Positions 44,622-53,767 of a stretch of DNA of 64,000 nt are shown here, in pieces. The translations under genes and the position numbers were made by a program. The stretch is taken from positions 87,001 through 151,000 of the forward strand of contig WBZZ01001190.1 of assembly GCA_019918135.1 (NCBI GenBank), given 5' to 3'. Position 1 is the stretch's first letter; each line of letters begins with the position of its first letter. The DNA is from Paulinella micropora. Its lineage: Eukaryota; Cercozoa; Imbricatea; Euglyphida; Paulinellidae. The notes below the pieces were generated by a model that was not told where the DNA came from, searched no databases, and saw only the letters and a list, made by a program, of their open reading frames with translations.

Positions 44622-45872
44622 TCAGATGTATATATATATTTTACAAGGTGCGGCTACTCCCTCCTCCCCCTCCCTCCCCCCCTCTCCGCCCCCTTGCCCG
44701 TCCTCCCCGCCTTCATCGTCGTCTTCTTCGTCCCCCGCCAAGAGCGTGGTCGAGGAGGTTTGGTTAGCAGCCGTCATGCCGTACGAGTACAAGTGGAGCT
44801 GTTGGTCAGGGTTTTGGTCGTCGGCAGCCATAAAAAGCCCTGCAAAGGTTTCGTTCTCGCGCAGGTGCCGCGCGTTGGCGGTGCGGATTTTCTTGTCGGC
44901 GCGGTGGATGGCATTGAGCAGGAGGTGGTCGGGCATGGTGACGAGGCGGTCGGCGGGGGGGAGGCGTTGCAGGTCCTTCCTGGGCAGCATGAGCTCCCGA
45001 TGGTGTTGGCAGTGCACGTAGCCGGCGTAGTCGGTGTGCTGTGAGTCGTTGGCGTTGGCGGCGGCGTGACGTTCGTCATTGCTCCGGAAGGCCAGAGCCC
45101 TGTCGCGGAGGTAGAGGCCAAAAGCGGCGGGGTCCTTGTTGAGCTGTGTCTGCAGGGACTGGTCCAGCGGCTCTTGCCGTGCGCGCGGCTCCGTGCTGGA
45201 GCCACAGAAGACGTCGGGCAGGAGGTTGACAACCGTAAGGTTGTAGTGGGGTGACTTGTAGTCGGTCTGGCCCGTGAGGAGCTGGCGCGGGCGGCCGTAG
45301 CCGCGCTGCAGCTGCAGCAGCAGCAGCCTCTGGAGCAGGTCCTGCCACAGCCCCCAGAGCATAATGTTCTCGGGGATCTCAAAGTAGTCGCGCGTCTGCT
45401 TGATGACTGCGCCCCCCTCGGCCCCGGGGCGTTCATTCTCGTCCTGCAGCAGGTCCAGCACGTGCCGGTACTCCTCGTAATCGCGCGAGTCGGCGCCGGG
45501 GCGGTTCTGCCACGCCAGCTGCAGCAGCTTCTTGCGACAGGCGGCGAAGTCGCCGGGTTCGGGGAAGTGCGGAGGGAGCTTGGGCAAGAGAAAGGTGCCG
45601 GGGCCGCCCCCCGGCCCCTCGCGCAGTAGCCCCAGAGCCTCGACGCGGGCCCGGCGCTGCTGTACCAACCGCAGTTCGTTCTTTTCAAAGACGTGGCGGC
45701 TCAGCTTGCTTTCCTCCAGGTACCTACGCTGCATGGCGTCGCTGGCCGTGACCGGCAGCGCCTCGGTGCACTCGTCGACAAAGGGTGACTTGTAGGCTTC
45801 CTTGGTTTCCTCGGGGGCCCAGGCGCGGGCTTCGTCCTCGTCGTCCTCTTCCGCCTGTCCTCCCCCCCCCCC
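44622..45872 (-). CDS. C-terminal-type ORF of the large ATPase locus
   Basis: The believable part of this frame (open back to 46775) starts at about EDEARAWAPEETKEAYKSP and runs for some 410 residues. It has helical, Leu/Gln-rich segments (LWGLWQDLLQRLLLLQLQRG), then YKSPHYNLTVVNLLPDVFCG, and an acidic Gly-rich tail. Just upstream is the AAA+ ORF on the same strand; the link between them passes through Gly-rich low-complexity sequence. I list the parts separately. No domain recognised. Confidence 0.55.
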   Translation of the reverse strand, partial: GGGGGQAEEDDEDEARAWAPEETKEAYKSPFVDECTEALPVTASDAMQRRYLEESKLSRHVFEKNELRLVQQRRARVEALGLLREGPGGGPGTFLLPKLPPHFPEPGDFAACRKKLLQLAWQNRPGADSRDYEEYRHVLDLLQDENERPGAEGGAVIKQTRDYFEIPENIMLWGLWQDLLQRLLLLQLQRGYGRPRQLLTGQTDYKSPHYNLTVVNLLPDVFCGSSTEPRARQEPLDQSLQTQLNKDPAAFGLYLRDRALAFRSNDERHAAANANDSQHTDYAGYVHCQHHRELMLPRKDLQRLPPADRLVTMPDHLLLNAIHRADKKIRTANARHLRENETFAGLFMAADDQNPDQQLHLYSYGMTAANQTSSTTLLAGDEEDDDEGGEDGQGGGEGGREGEEGVAAPCKIYIYI

Positions 45873-47797
45873 CCCCCTCCTCCTCCACCTCCCAGACCCC
45901 CGCCGCCGCGCCTTTTCTTGTAGGGCGGCACCCCCCTGCGCCGCCCCCCCCCGCCGCCGCCGTCGTCGTCGTCGTTTTCGTCGTCGTCGTTGCCGTTGCC
46001 GGCTGGGTCGCTGGCCCGGTAGAGCCCGTTGCGCGCGCCGCCGCCGCCGCCGCCGGCTCCGGTGCGGCCGAAGAAGGCCTCTGCCAAGCTGTACAAGACC
46101 TGGCGCTGCTGTGGCTGCTGCAGCTCCTGCGGCGCGAGCAGGCCGACCGCCTGCATGATGACGCTGGGGTCTTCGTCGTTGAGGAAGGGCTCCAAAAAGG
46201 CGAACTGCGCCAGCGCAGGGGGTCTGCCCAGGGGCAGCCCGTGGTTGGTGCCGAGCGCCGGGTCGATCAGCGGGCTCACCGACGAATGGAACACGATTTC
46301 GATGGCTCGGCGGATAGCTACCAGCTTGATCAGGGCGCAGAGGCGGTGAATGAAGCGCTGCAGGTTCAGGCGCCGGACTCCCTTCCTGGTGGCCTCGAGG
46401 CAAAACTCCTCCATGACCGTGGAGGTCACGTGCAGCTTCACGGGCGACACGAAGCCCAGCGACTGCAAGTAGTAGTACAGCGTAATCAGGGCGCCGTTGT
46501 CCCGCACCCACCGCGCCAGCGCGTGCCACCGCGCCTCGGCCTCCTCGTCGTCCCCGTCGCCCGCAAAGTTGCGCCACGCCTCGCAGCCCGGCCGCACACG
46601 CCCCGGCACGTAGCGCGTGTGGAAGCGGTCCCGCAACGGCTGCGCGAACCGGGACGGGTGCGTGTTGGTGTTTACCAGGTGCGAACCGCTCACCTGCGCC
46701 TGCGTGTACTCGTGGAAACGTTGCCCCGTGTCCTGGTCCGTGCGCATGTACGAGAACCCCACGCTGCGGGACCACAGCATGGCCTTGATCATCTCGGTCT
46801 TGTCGTCCTCTTCCATGTTCGGGTTGTGATTGCCGCGGTAGTGCTTCGGCAGCTCGTCCATCACCGTCACCTGCCCGGTAAAGTTGAAGTTACCGGCCAG
46901 CGCCTTGGCCGACATCCCCAGCTGAGCGCGCACGGCCCCTTGCAACAGGCAGTGCTCCGTCAGCAGCTGGTGCAGGTGCGACTTGCCCGTGCCCGGCGGG
47001 CCGTACATCAACAGGTGAAAAAACGTGCCCACGGCCCCGGCCGTCTGCGCCGCCGCCAGACAAACCTGGAACTCCTCGTTCAGCGGACCCCGGTAGATCG
47101 CCTCCAGCAACGTGTTCAGGCGCACCAGCTGGCAGTCGGCCACCCCCAGGTTGACGGGCAGTGCCTGGTACGAGTAGAACGAGGGCGGCAGCTTCAGCCC
47201 CGGCGTGAACGGCGACAGCCGCCCCTTGCGCACCTGCTCCCACGCCGCTGCCTGCGCGTCCGAACAACCCCCACCCCGCCCCAGCGTGCTCAGGATCAGC
47301 GGCTCCACGCGCCGCCGCAGCTTCTGCATCTCCACCCACGTGTAGTGCGCGCTCTCCTCCTCGTCCCACGCCTTCTGCGCACGCTTCGCCGCCACCTCCG
47401 CCTGGATGCGCGCCCGCCCCTCCGCCATCATGCGCCTCACCGTCGCCTCGTTCGCCGCCGCGCCGCCCCCGCTCGCCGGCCGCAGTTCCTGCGCCAAACG
47501 CCGCGCCTCCGCCCGCAGCTGCGCAGGCTCCTGGCTGCTGCTGCCGCCGGCCTGCCCCAACAGGTCCGCCAGCAACTCCTCCTCGGGCATCGGCGCTTCC
47601 TCCACCAGGTCCGTCGGCCGTGGCAGCGGCAGGCGCAGGTTCACAAACGACGCGCAGGGCAGCCCCCCTGGCAACCGCCAGAAAAAATTAGGCCAGGGCG
47701 CCAAGAAACCTTCCCCCGCACGCGCGTAGCTGCCTGCGTCCACCTGCTCGGCCAACACGTCCGCCGGCAGCCCGAACCTCATGTACTTGGGGCTCAT
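45701..47797 (-). CDS. AAA+/SF3-like ATPase
   Basis: Start placed at ATG 47797 (MSPKYMRFGLPADVLAEQV). Walker A is LLMYGPPGTGKSHLHQLLTE (about residue 280). Walker B is GQVTVMDELPKHYRG. A sensor-like Asn lies in GSHLVNTNTHPSRF and a likely arginine finger in PLRDRFHTRYVPG. A long helical N-terminal part (ARRLAQELRP; HYTWVEMQKLRRRVEPLIL) precedes it, and a winged-helix-like part (FCLEATRKGVRRLNLQRFIH) follows. The last 60 or so residues are Gly/Asp-rich and overlap the next ORF. The order fits a viral replicative or packaging AAA+ ATPase. Which of the two cannot be told. Confidence 0.65.
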   Translation of the reverse strand: MSPKYMRFGLPADVLAEQVDAGSYARAGEGFLAPWPNFFWRLPGGLPCASFVNLRLPLPRPTDLVEEAPMPEEELLADLLGQAGGSSSQEPAQLRAEARRLAQELRPASGGGAAANEATVRRMMAEGRARIQAEVAAKRAQKAWDEEESAHYTWVEMQKLRRRVEPLILSTLGRGGGCSDAQAAAWEQVRKGRLSPFTPGLKLPPSFYSYQALPVNLGVADCQLVRLNTLLEAIYRGPLNEEFQVCLAAAQTAGAVGTFFHLLMYGPPGTGKSHLHQLLTEHCLLQGAVRAQLGMSAKALAGNFNFTGQVTVMDELPKHYRGNHNPNMEEDDKTEMIKAMLWSRSVGFSYMRTDQDTGQRFHEYTQAQVSGSHLVNTNTHPSRFAQPLRDRFHTRYVPGRVRPGCEAWRNFAGDGDDEEAEARWHALARWVRDNGALITLYYYLQSLGFVSPVKLHVTSTVMEEFCLEATRKGVRRLNLQRFIHRLCALIKLVAIRRAIEIVFHSSVSPLIDPALGTNHGLPLGRPPALAQFAFLEPFLNDEDPSVIMQAVGLLAPQELQQPQQRQVLYSLAEAFFGRTGAGGGGGGARNGLYRASDPAGNGNDDDENDDDDGGGGGGRRRGVPPYKKRRGGGGLGGGGGGGGGGEDRRKRTTRTKPAPGPPRKPRKPTSHPLSTSAPRRCRSRPATPCSVGTWRKAS

Positions 47798-48101
47798 AAA
47801 CACCACCGGGTCCAGCACTGAGCCCGTGCGCACACGCCCACCCCCGCGCTGTCGCGCAGACACCTGCGCACCGCGCCCTCGTCGCGCGGGACGCGCACGT
47901 ACTTCACCATGCTCGTGTAGCGTTCCAGCGTCTCGCACGCCTGCCGCAAATACCGCCGGTACGTCAGCACCAGCGGGCACTTGGTAAAGGGCGGCCGCGT
48001 CTTGGCCCGGGACGACTTTAGCCCCTTGCCGCCGCCGCGCCCTCCCCTCCCACCTCCCCCTCCTCTCCCTCCTCTTCCCCTCCCCCGCGCGCCACGCCCC
48101 T

Positions 48102-48788
48102 TCACTTCGTCCTCCTCCGCCTCCGTGTCCACCAGCTCGCCGTCCTCGCGCTCCGCCCCCCCGCCCTCCTCCTCCTCCCCCCCGCCTCGCCCTGCTCTTC
48201 CTCGTCCTCCGAGTCACAGCCTGTGTCTTCTGGCGTCTGGTACTGACCTTGGTACTTCAGCAGCTTGTTCACGAAACGACACGGGCTAAAGTCGTCCCGG
48301 TTGATCCACAGCCACAGCGAGTGACCCACCACCTGCTTGTTCTCGTTCAGCAAAACGGAGATCGCCTTCACGCTGTGCGGGACCCCACGCGACCCTCCCC
48401 CGCTCCCTTGCAGCTGCGGGTGGCTCGCGATCGCCCACCACAGTGCTGCCAGCATGTTGTAACCCTCCGTCAGCACGTTGCTCGCGTCCGAACCAAACGG
48501 GGTCGGGCGGCACATAAAACGCGAAGGCAGCGTTACTTGCAAACAGCACTTCGCATCACGAATCAAGTCTCGCTTCGCCCTCGCGAGATCCTGCGACCCG
48601 TTCTGCTCGAACAGCGTCGTTTCTCCCATCTTCTTCTCCTCCTCCCCCTCCTCCTCCTCCCCCTCCTCTTCTTCTTCCTCTTCTTCGTCATCCTGTAGCG
48701 CCGTCTCAAAAGGGTGACACCCCGCAAAACCGTACAGCTCTTCCGGTTCTGGCCACGGCCGCGCGCTTGCTTTGGTGCTCCCCGCCAT
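48102..48788 (-). CDS. N-terminal-type ORF of the large ATPase locus
   Basis: 228 residues from ATG 48788 (MAGSTKASARPWPEPEELYG). A Glu-run (EEEEEEEEGEEEE) is followed by a folded-looking part: DLIRDAKCCLQVTLPSRFMC, ALWWAIASHPQLQG and KAISVLLNENKQVVGHSLWL. It ends in an acidic stretch with basic low-complexity sequence. It is the first ORF of the minus-strand block that leads to the AAA+ ATPase and may be part of the same product. A further short frame (47794-48132) with YRRYLRQACETLERYTSMVK lies between them. Confidence 0.55.
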   Translation of the reverse strand: MAGSTKASARPWPEPEELYGFAGCHPFETALQDDEEEEEEEEGEEEEGEEEKKMGETTLFEQNGSQDLARAKRDLIRDAKCCLQVTLPSRFMCRPTPFGSDASNVLTEGYNMLAALWWAIASHPQLQGSGGGSRGVPHSVKAISVLLNENKQVVGHSLWLWINRDDFSPCRFVNKLLKYQGQYQTPEDTGCDSEDEEEQGEAGGRRRRAGGRSARTASWWTRRRRRTK

Positions 48789-49196
48789 GATATTTAGATG
48801 CAAGCCTTGGTAAGAGAGAGAGCCAGGGGTGCGGTGCGGGGCGGGACAGGTTTACACACAATTGAATTTATGGCAAGCACACGCTCCTGGCGCTACGAAA
48901 CGGGGGCCCGAAGGGAAAAAACATGAAATGGGGGGGGGGGGCGCACCCCGCCCCTCCCCCTTCTCTTACTATTTGCTTACATTCCGCACCAGGGGCGCGC
49001 GGGGGGGGGGGGAGGGGGAAAGAGGGGCGAAAGGGATTGGGGGGGGGGGGGGAGGCGCCCCCCCCTTCCCGTCGTCGTTTTGGAGAACCGACGGGAGGGG
49101 AGGGAGGGGGAGGGGGAGAAAGAAGAAGACTAAGCAGATCTCTTCTGTCTGTTTGTCTTATTTAAGCAGACCTACACACACACACAAAATTTTGAG
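48789..49196. other. Divergent spacer with G-run hairpins
   Basis: About 400 bp of G-runs and GGCGCCCCCC hairpins (48930-48945, 49040-49065), then a purine tract and TTATTTAAGC (TATA-like, about 49157) before the RING gene. No gene seen. Confidence 0.5.
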
Positions 49197-49712
49197 ATGG
49201 AAACAGAGTCCGTACCCGCCGCACTACTGCGCGCACGAGTAAATCGTCTTCGGGCTGAAGTGGAGAGTAACCGCCTGGAGCTCAAAATTTGTGACTCGAC
49301 TTCTAAAATTCTACTGCAAAAAATGTCCAATCTTCGCCACAGGATTTTGATTTCAGAATGTTCCTTGAATGTTCTGGGAGCAGAGTCCGAGGAACTGGCT
49401 AGGAAAGCGATCAAGCCGCCGGAAGTTTGCAAGCTGGGGGGCGGATCCCCCGCCAAGGGCTGCAAGGCTGCCGCGGAAACAGAGGGGGTGCTCTTAGAAG
49501 AGACCGAGCCCAGAAAAGCGGACCCGCTCCTTTGTGTTACCTGCGTGGACAAGGAAGTCAATGTCGTGTGCTTTCCGTGCGGTCACGCCGCGCTCTGCGA
49601 GGGGTGTGCAGCAAAAATAGATAGTTCGCAGAGCATCTTTAGGTGCGTCAGCTGCAACGACATGGTCGTGGAGACCAGAACCGTCTATTTCGCGGGGTTC
49701 CGCGGCGACTAA
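49197..49712 (+). CDS. RING-finger protein of the IAP type
   Basis: 171 residues from ATG 49197. An N-terminal coiled coil (VNRLRAEVESNRLELKICDS) is followed by a C-terminal RING: CVTC, then CFPCGH, CEGC and CVSC, then an RTVYFAGF tail. This matches the C3HC4 RING with aromatic tail found in IAP, MULAN and related E3 ligases, which is often the extreme C terminus. No BIR domain is present. Probable E3 ubiquitin ligase acting on host or viral targets. AATAAA follows at about 49742. Confidence 0.75.
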   Translation: METESVPAALLRARVNRLRAEVESNRLELKICDSTSKILLQKMSNLRHRILISECSLNVLGAESEELARKAIKPPEVCKLGGGSPAKGCKAAAETEGVLLEETEPRKADPLLCVTCVDKEVNVVCFPCGHAALCEGCAAKIDSSQSIFRCVSCNDMVVETRTVYFAGFRGD

Positions 49713-50833
49713 GTCCTCTCTTTCTCTCTCTCCCTCAATATTAATAAAACTTGTTGCTTTTTTTCGGTGCCAGGCACCTTGTCGGATCCCGTCGTGTGAT
49801 AATACAAGGCCAGCGCGTAATTTAAGCACTCGTCCAAGAAGGACTTGCCGGGAGTGCAGTAGGACGCCGAGTGAAGCCAAAAGTCCAGCTTAGACCACAC
49901 AGCGGTCTGCCAAGCCACGTAAAGGGAGACACGGTTGCGGTCATAAACTAAGAATTCTAACCAAGGCATGCAGAGCAGTGCCTGCCCCGGCTCTACCTGC
50001 CCTTGTGAGTTCAGCGCCGCCAGACCGACCCTGGCCGGACGCCCCACCTCACATTGAAGCTCCACGGGCATGTAGTAGCCCTTTTGGTTGGGGAGACGTC
50101 CGATGATCAGGCACGCCATGCGAGGGTTAAACAGGGCGCGGGCCCGCGCGCACGGGTTCTCGGCGGCCTCTTGTGTACAGAACTTGCAATGCCCCTGCGT
50201 GTGGACATGCTTGGTGTAAGAGTCCAACGCCATGGTGTAGTTGCGCAGCCTGATGAGCACCTCGGGGACACGAACGGGCGTGTAGGGGCACAGAGCTTCA
50301 CTGGACCACGATGACCAAAAATCTTTAGCCTCTTGACATTGGTATGGCAGCTCTCCAAGCAAACCACTACCAGTCGCCCTGCGCGCCATGTTGCGCAAGA
50401 AGAAAAACAGCTCCGAGGTGATCCGTTCGTCTTGGCACAAGACACATTTCCACTTTGCCGCCGTTTCCAAGCTCTGGCACGCTATAGCAAAGGCAAAAGC
50501 CCCGTCTAGCTCCAGTGCATACATGCGCAGGGGCAAGTACGCCTCGCGAAAGCCTGCACTAGACTTCAGCATCACGAGCCCACAGGCAGCCGCGTCTCGC
50601 GCGTCAAAAACTACGCACCTGTCTTGACACCGCGCTTTCCCAAGGCACGGGGCACATTGCCGGACCTCCATGTTACTAAGCGTGGTTGTGCGCGGCTGCA
50701 GTACCAGTTCTTTCTGAGGAGATTCCTCCAAACAGCCATAGCATGTACCGAGGCCGCCGTCGGGGTGTTTGTGTTTTAGGTAAGCTTGCAAAAGTTTCTT
50801 GGTCGATTGTGGCCATGCACCAACGCCTTGCAT
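49709..50833 (-). CDS. Cys-rich zinc-binding unknown protein
   Basis: 374 residues from ATG 50833 (MQGVGAWPQSTKKLLQAYL); the frame upstream is a (GA)n shadow. CxxC pairs occur at CYGC, CAPC, CVLC and CKFC, with CQDRC between, consistent with two or three zinc sites over the first 240 residues. The C-terminal part is hydrophobic with aromatics (LLCMPWLEFLVYDRNRVSLY). Its end overlaps the RING gene end by a few bases, convergent. Function unknown. Confidence 0.65.
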   Translation of the reverse strand: MQGVGAWPQSTKKLLQAYLKHKHPDGGLGTCYGCLEESPQKELVLQPRTTTLSNMEVRQCAPCLGKARCQDRCVVFDARDAAACGLVMLKSSAGFREAYLPLRMYALELDGAFAFAIACQSLETAAKWKCVLCQDERITSELFFFLRNMARRATGSGLLGELPYQCQEAKDFWSSWSSEALCPYTPVRVPEVLIRLRNYTMALDSYTKHVHTQGHCKFCTQEAAENPCARARALFNPRMACLIIGRLPNQKGYYMPVELQCEVGRPARVGLAALNSQGQVEPGQALLCMPWLEFLVYDRNRVSLYVAWQTAVWSKLDFWLHSASYCTPGKSFLDECLNYALALYYHTTGSDKVPGTEKKQQVLLILREREKERT

Positions 50834-50869
50834 TAGAAGGGGCAGGAAGGAACTGCACCAAGGCAAGCA

Positions 50870-50879
<10 letters not shown>

Positions 50880-50912
<33 letters not shown>

Positions 50913-51050
50913 CTAGTATACGAAAGCAAGAAAGAAAGAAGGGAGGAGGGGAGGAGGGGAGGGGGGGAGGAGGGGAGGGGGGGGGCGCGGGGAAGGGGCG
51001 GGGGGAGGGGGAGGGGGGGGGGGCGCGAGGAAGGGGCGGGATTCTGTCGT
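50880..51050. repeat. (GA)n and G-run tract
   Basis: About 30 bases of GA repeat followed by G-rich blocks (GGAGGGGAGG, GGGGGGGCGC) in the divergent spacer. No gene. Confidence 0.7.
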
Positions 51051-51087
51051 CTAATTGTTTGTAAGAATAGGCTCTTTTCGAGGGGCC

Positions 51088-52272
51088 ATGGTTAGCACAG
51101 CCCTAAGCCTGTTGAGCACTGCTGATCGTCTCGTGACTGGAAGCACCCGTGGCCCAGGACAGGCCGCTAGCGACAAGACCGTCCTGTGCCATTCCCTGCA
51201 GCCGCCACGAGGTGGCTCTAGCCCAGGGGAACTTTGGTTAGCCGGTGCTTTTCACACACTGTCTGTCGTGCACAACAAAGGGCTCTGTGTCGTGCTGCCC
51301 AGCGCTCGGCAAGCCGAGCAAGGACTGTACGTCCGGCCCGGAGATTTGGCGCAGGGCTTTAACTCACTGGAGTGGATATTGCTCGCTGAGCAATATGACA
51401 GAAAAAGCCAGCAGGACGCCCACGCAGCCGCCGACTTCCTCACGCTTTCTCTGCTCTACGCCTCCTTACAGTACCAGCTGGCTGCGCAGGGCTTATGCGC
51501 GGCACCCAGCAGCTTGGTACTGGGAGACGACACCAGCAAGTTAAAACCTGGGGCTGTCTATCTGGTGTCTCAGGGAGTGCGCCAGCCCAACTTTCTGGAA
51601 AAACCCGCTTCTGGCAGCAACGCAGCAGATTTCGCCGCCAAGCTGCTCAGTCATTGCGTCAAGCTAGGCCTGCTTTGGTGGGATGTGTGCCCCGCGGATT
51701 GGGTGCTGGTGGGCGACAGTGGCCTGCACACGATACCCCCTAAGCGTCTGGCTTTCCTCCACGCCGACGGCGTGCCCCCGCAGTCTCTCAGGGCCGCCAA
51801 CGCACTCTCCTGGTATCTCAATATGCTCTGCATGCAAACACGCATCGCTCGGGGCAGCCCCCCCTCCTCGGCACAGCAGCCCGGGACCGCACCCGAGCCA
51901 CTGTACGTCGAAGGAGAAGACATATTACACACAGTGCTACAAGTGCTGGCCAGGCCCTTGATCAGTGCCGCGCGACAGCCCGGCAGTGAAATGCAGCGGG
52001 CTTTTTGTGCTTGTCTGTGGCAGCTTCTGGCGCGGAGAAGCGACGGCGGCCCCTTGCTAGAGGCCTGGAACAGCCTGGCGGAGGCGCGCGTTGTCCTAAG
52101 GCGCCTACCCGCCTCTCTGCTTGCCAGCGGCCTCTGCCAGCGCGGTCTCTCTGGCTGGACTCTACAACAACTTTCTTGCGCCCAGGCCACAGGCCTGGGC
52201 AGGCCCTTGATAGCAGACTTTGTGAACTACTGTTTTAACTTGGCGCTCTACCTGCAACCCTGTGTCGGCTAA
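51088..52272 (+). CDS. Kinase-like unknown protein
   Basis: 394 residues from ATG 51088 (MVSTALSLLSTADRLVTGS). The middle part holds KLLSHCVKLGLLWWDVCPAD and WVLVGDSGLHTIPPKRLAFL. This recalls the kinase catalytic loop and the following strand (GxxHxDxxPxNxLV...), with Asp kept but Asn replaced by Trp and no DFG. I regard it as a degenerate kinase fold at best. The C-terminal half is helical and Leu-rich. The gene is followed by a strong hairpin. Function unknown. Confidence 0.55.
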   Translation: MVSTALSLLSTADRLVTGSTRGPGQAASDKTVLCHSLQPPRGGSSPGELWLAGAFHTLSVVHNKGLCVVLPSARQAEQGLYVRPGDLAQGFNSLEWILLAEQYDRKSQQDAHAAADFLTLSLLYASLQYQLAAQGLCAAPSSLVLGDDTSKLKPGAVYLVSQGVRQPNFLEKPASGSNAADFAAKLLSHCVKLGLLWWDVCPADWVLVGDSGLHTIPPKRLAFLHADGVPPQSLRAANALSWYLNMLCMQTRIARGSPPSSAQQPGTAPEPLYVEGEDILHTVLQVLARPLISAARQPGSEMQRAFCACLWQLLARRSDGGPLLEAWNSLAEARVVLRRLPASLLASGLCQRGLSGWTLQQLSCAQATGLGRPLIADFVNYCFNLALYLQPCVG

Positions 52273-52332
52273 GGCAGGGGGGGGGGGAGGGGGCCAGCTC
52301 GCCCCCCCCCCCTCCCTCCCTCCCTCCCTCCC

Positions 52333-52374
52333 CCAGCTCGGCCCTTTCCCTGGGGGAAAAAAGGGCCGAGCTGG
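52333..52374 (+). terminator. 15-bp-stem hairpin between two genes
   Basis: Arms CCAGCTCGGCCCTTT (52333-52347) and exact complement (52360-52374). It lies between the end of the kinase-like gene and the next start at 52426. Candidate transcript-end or 5'-leader structure. Confidence 0.5.
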
Positions 52375-52425
52375 CCACTGCCTTTCCTTGGCAGATTGTA
52401 GTTGCTTGCTTTTCCCAAAAAAAGA

Positions 52426-52818
52426 ATGCCAGAAGTTGTGGCCAGAGAAAAGCTGGTGCCCTTGCTTCCGCTGCTGGTCAAGCTGCTCGGTTGTTCGGAG
52501 CAGACCGCGGGCCTCTATGTAGAAAAAGCTCGGGCAAACGCAGATAAACAAGCGGCCTGCGGCGGGGCTTTGAAGACGCAGATGGTGCGCTTTACTCAAG
52601 GAGACGGAACCTGGGGACCTGCTGTAATCTGTGTGTTTCTTAGTGATTTACTTAGCTTTCTCGGCATTGCGCCTGACTCGGTGCGCCTGAAAGACGATGA
52701 CTCTTGGCTGTTGGACGACAAGGTGGGAAGGAGGGGCTGGCGGCCATCGAAAGACAGCTGTCAGATCTGCACCCATTGTCTGAAATACGGACGTGCCCGG
52801 TCTATTTGGGGCGTGTAG
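52426..52818 (+). CDS. Small unknown ORF upstream of the HNH ORF
   Basis: 130 residues from ATG 52426 (MPEVVAREKLVPLLPLLVKL). Helical N terminus (GCSEQTAGLYVEKARANAD), then VICVFLSDLLSFLGIAP. The last 30 residues overlap the HNH ORF in another frame and contain a CQICTHC cluster of uncertain value. Same strand and adjacent, so probably one locus with the HNH domain. Confidence 0.45.
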   Translation: MPEVVAREKLVPLLPLLVKLLGCSEQTAGLYVEKARANADKQAACGGALKTQMVRFTQGDGTWGPAVICVFLSDLLSFLGIAPDSVRLKDDDSWLLDDKVGRRGWRPSKDSCQICTHCLKYGRARSIWGV

Positions 52819-53165
52819 TGCCATTGTGCAACGAAAAACGCTTCATGTCGCGCGCGCTGGTGAGAAAATGGATCTTGCAGAACCGTCGGCTCCCTTGTTT
52901 TGCGCAATACTTTGGTACGGACGGGCGGCGCAGACTTTTGTTCAACATCGATCACATCGTGCCGGCGGCGCAAGGCGGGCTGGACCATCCACGCAATTAT
53001 GCCCTAATCCCACAGATCATGAATGCCAAATTTGGCTCCATGCTATTACCAGCCAAAGCCACGTACCTGTCGCCGGCGACAACGCGTGCGGCTCTTCGTT
53101 TTTCCGCGCAGGCCTCCCGCCGCGCCATGCAGGGACTGGACCTCTCCGACCTCGAGCTCTGGTGA
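52704..53165 (+). CDS. HNH endonuclease-like domain
   Basis: 153-residue ORF lacking an ATG at its start. The HNH signature is clear: FNIDHIVPAAQGGLDHPRN and YALIPQIMNAKFG, that is DHIVPxxxGGxDHPxN followed by Asn and Lys. A flexible Lys/Arg-rich part precedes it (RALVRKWILQNRRL). HNH proteins of this size act as homing or restriction-type nucleases, or as repair/packaging factors in viruses. Ends before an AT-rich spacer. Confidence 0.6.
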   Translation: MAVGRQGGKEGLAAIERQLSDLHPLSEIRTCPVYLGRVVPLCNEKRFMSRALVRKWILQNRRLPCFAQYFGTDGRRRLLFNIDHIVPAAQGGLDHPRNYALIPQIMNAKFGSMLLPAKATYLSPATTRAALRFSAQASRRAMQGLDLSDLELW

Positions 53166-53282
53166 AAGGATTTAATAATGTGAAAGCTGTTTTCTTGCGG
53201 TCAGACTAAAAGAAAAAAAAACTTTTCTTTTAATTAAACGGATTACTAATTATTCACATATGTTAAGTACTCTCAGAAATCA
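53166..53282. other. AT-rich convergent spacer
   Basis: AAAAAAAACTTTTCTTTTAA and TTAAATAAAC-like AT stretches; polyadenylation region for the convergent genes. No gene. Confidence 0.45.
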
Positions 53283-53717
53283 CTAGCTCACACTTGAATA
53301 GCTCGCGTCGATACCTCCAAAAATTTTGGCAATGTTCTTATGGGCCTGAGTAGGCGGGGATCTTCGTGCACTCGTTGACTTTCGTTTACGAATGCTGCTG
53401 CTGGTAGTAGAGGGCAGAATCGTTGGTGCAGTCGCAGGGGAAGCTTTGTTCTCTTGCTTGGCAAGAAGTTGGTTGCACATGTGAAGACAAGCGTGTGCGT
53501 CCACGAAAGCCTTGGGCTTGACGGTCTCCTGTGAGCCGTAATCCTTGGCAAACCAGTCAGCCATTCTGTCAACCACCCGTTCGTAGGCGTTCAGGAACTC
53601 CTCGTCTGTCTGGGCACAGCTTCCTTGGACTGGGTACAGAAAGCTCTGTGCATGTGGCGAACAAATAGAAAACTGTGGGCCCTTGGCTCCGTCACCTTTG
53701 CTTTGTCTGGAGTCCAC
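53283..53717 (-). CDS. Small unknown protein
   Basis: 144-residue ORF; no ATG at the start, so the true beginning is unresolved. DEEFLNAYERVVDRMADWFA is helical, followed by a Cys/His stretch (AHACLHMCNQLLAKQ) and a basic, Ser-rich tail (SIRKRKSTSARRSPP). Directly downstream of the 53768 gene on the same strand. Confidence 0.45.
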   Translation of the reverse strand: MDSRQSKGDGAKGPQFSICSPHAQSFLYPVQGSCAQTDEEFLNAYERVVDRMADWFAKDYGSQETVKPKAFVDAHACLHMCNQLLAKQENKASPATAPTILPSTTSSSIRKRKSTSARRSPPTQAHKNIAKIFGGIDASYSSVS

Positions 53718-53767
53718 GTAGGTCTGGAAATACAGTTGCCAATCCCAGCCGAATGCCTTCAGCGCCG

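Noticed and set aside
45785-47821. 678-codon plus-strand ORF
   Set aside because: Antisense shadow of the AAA+ ATPase; Arg/Pro/Leu/His-rich composition typical of the complement of GC-rich coding sequence.
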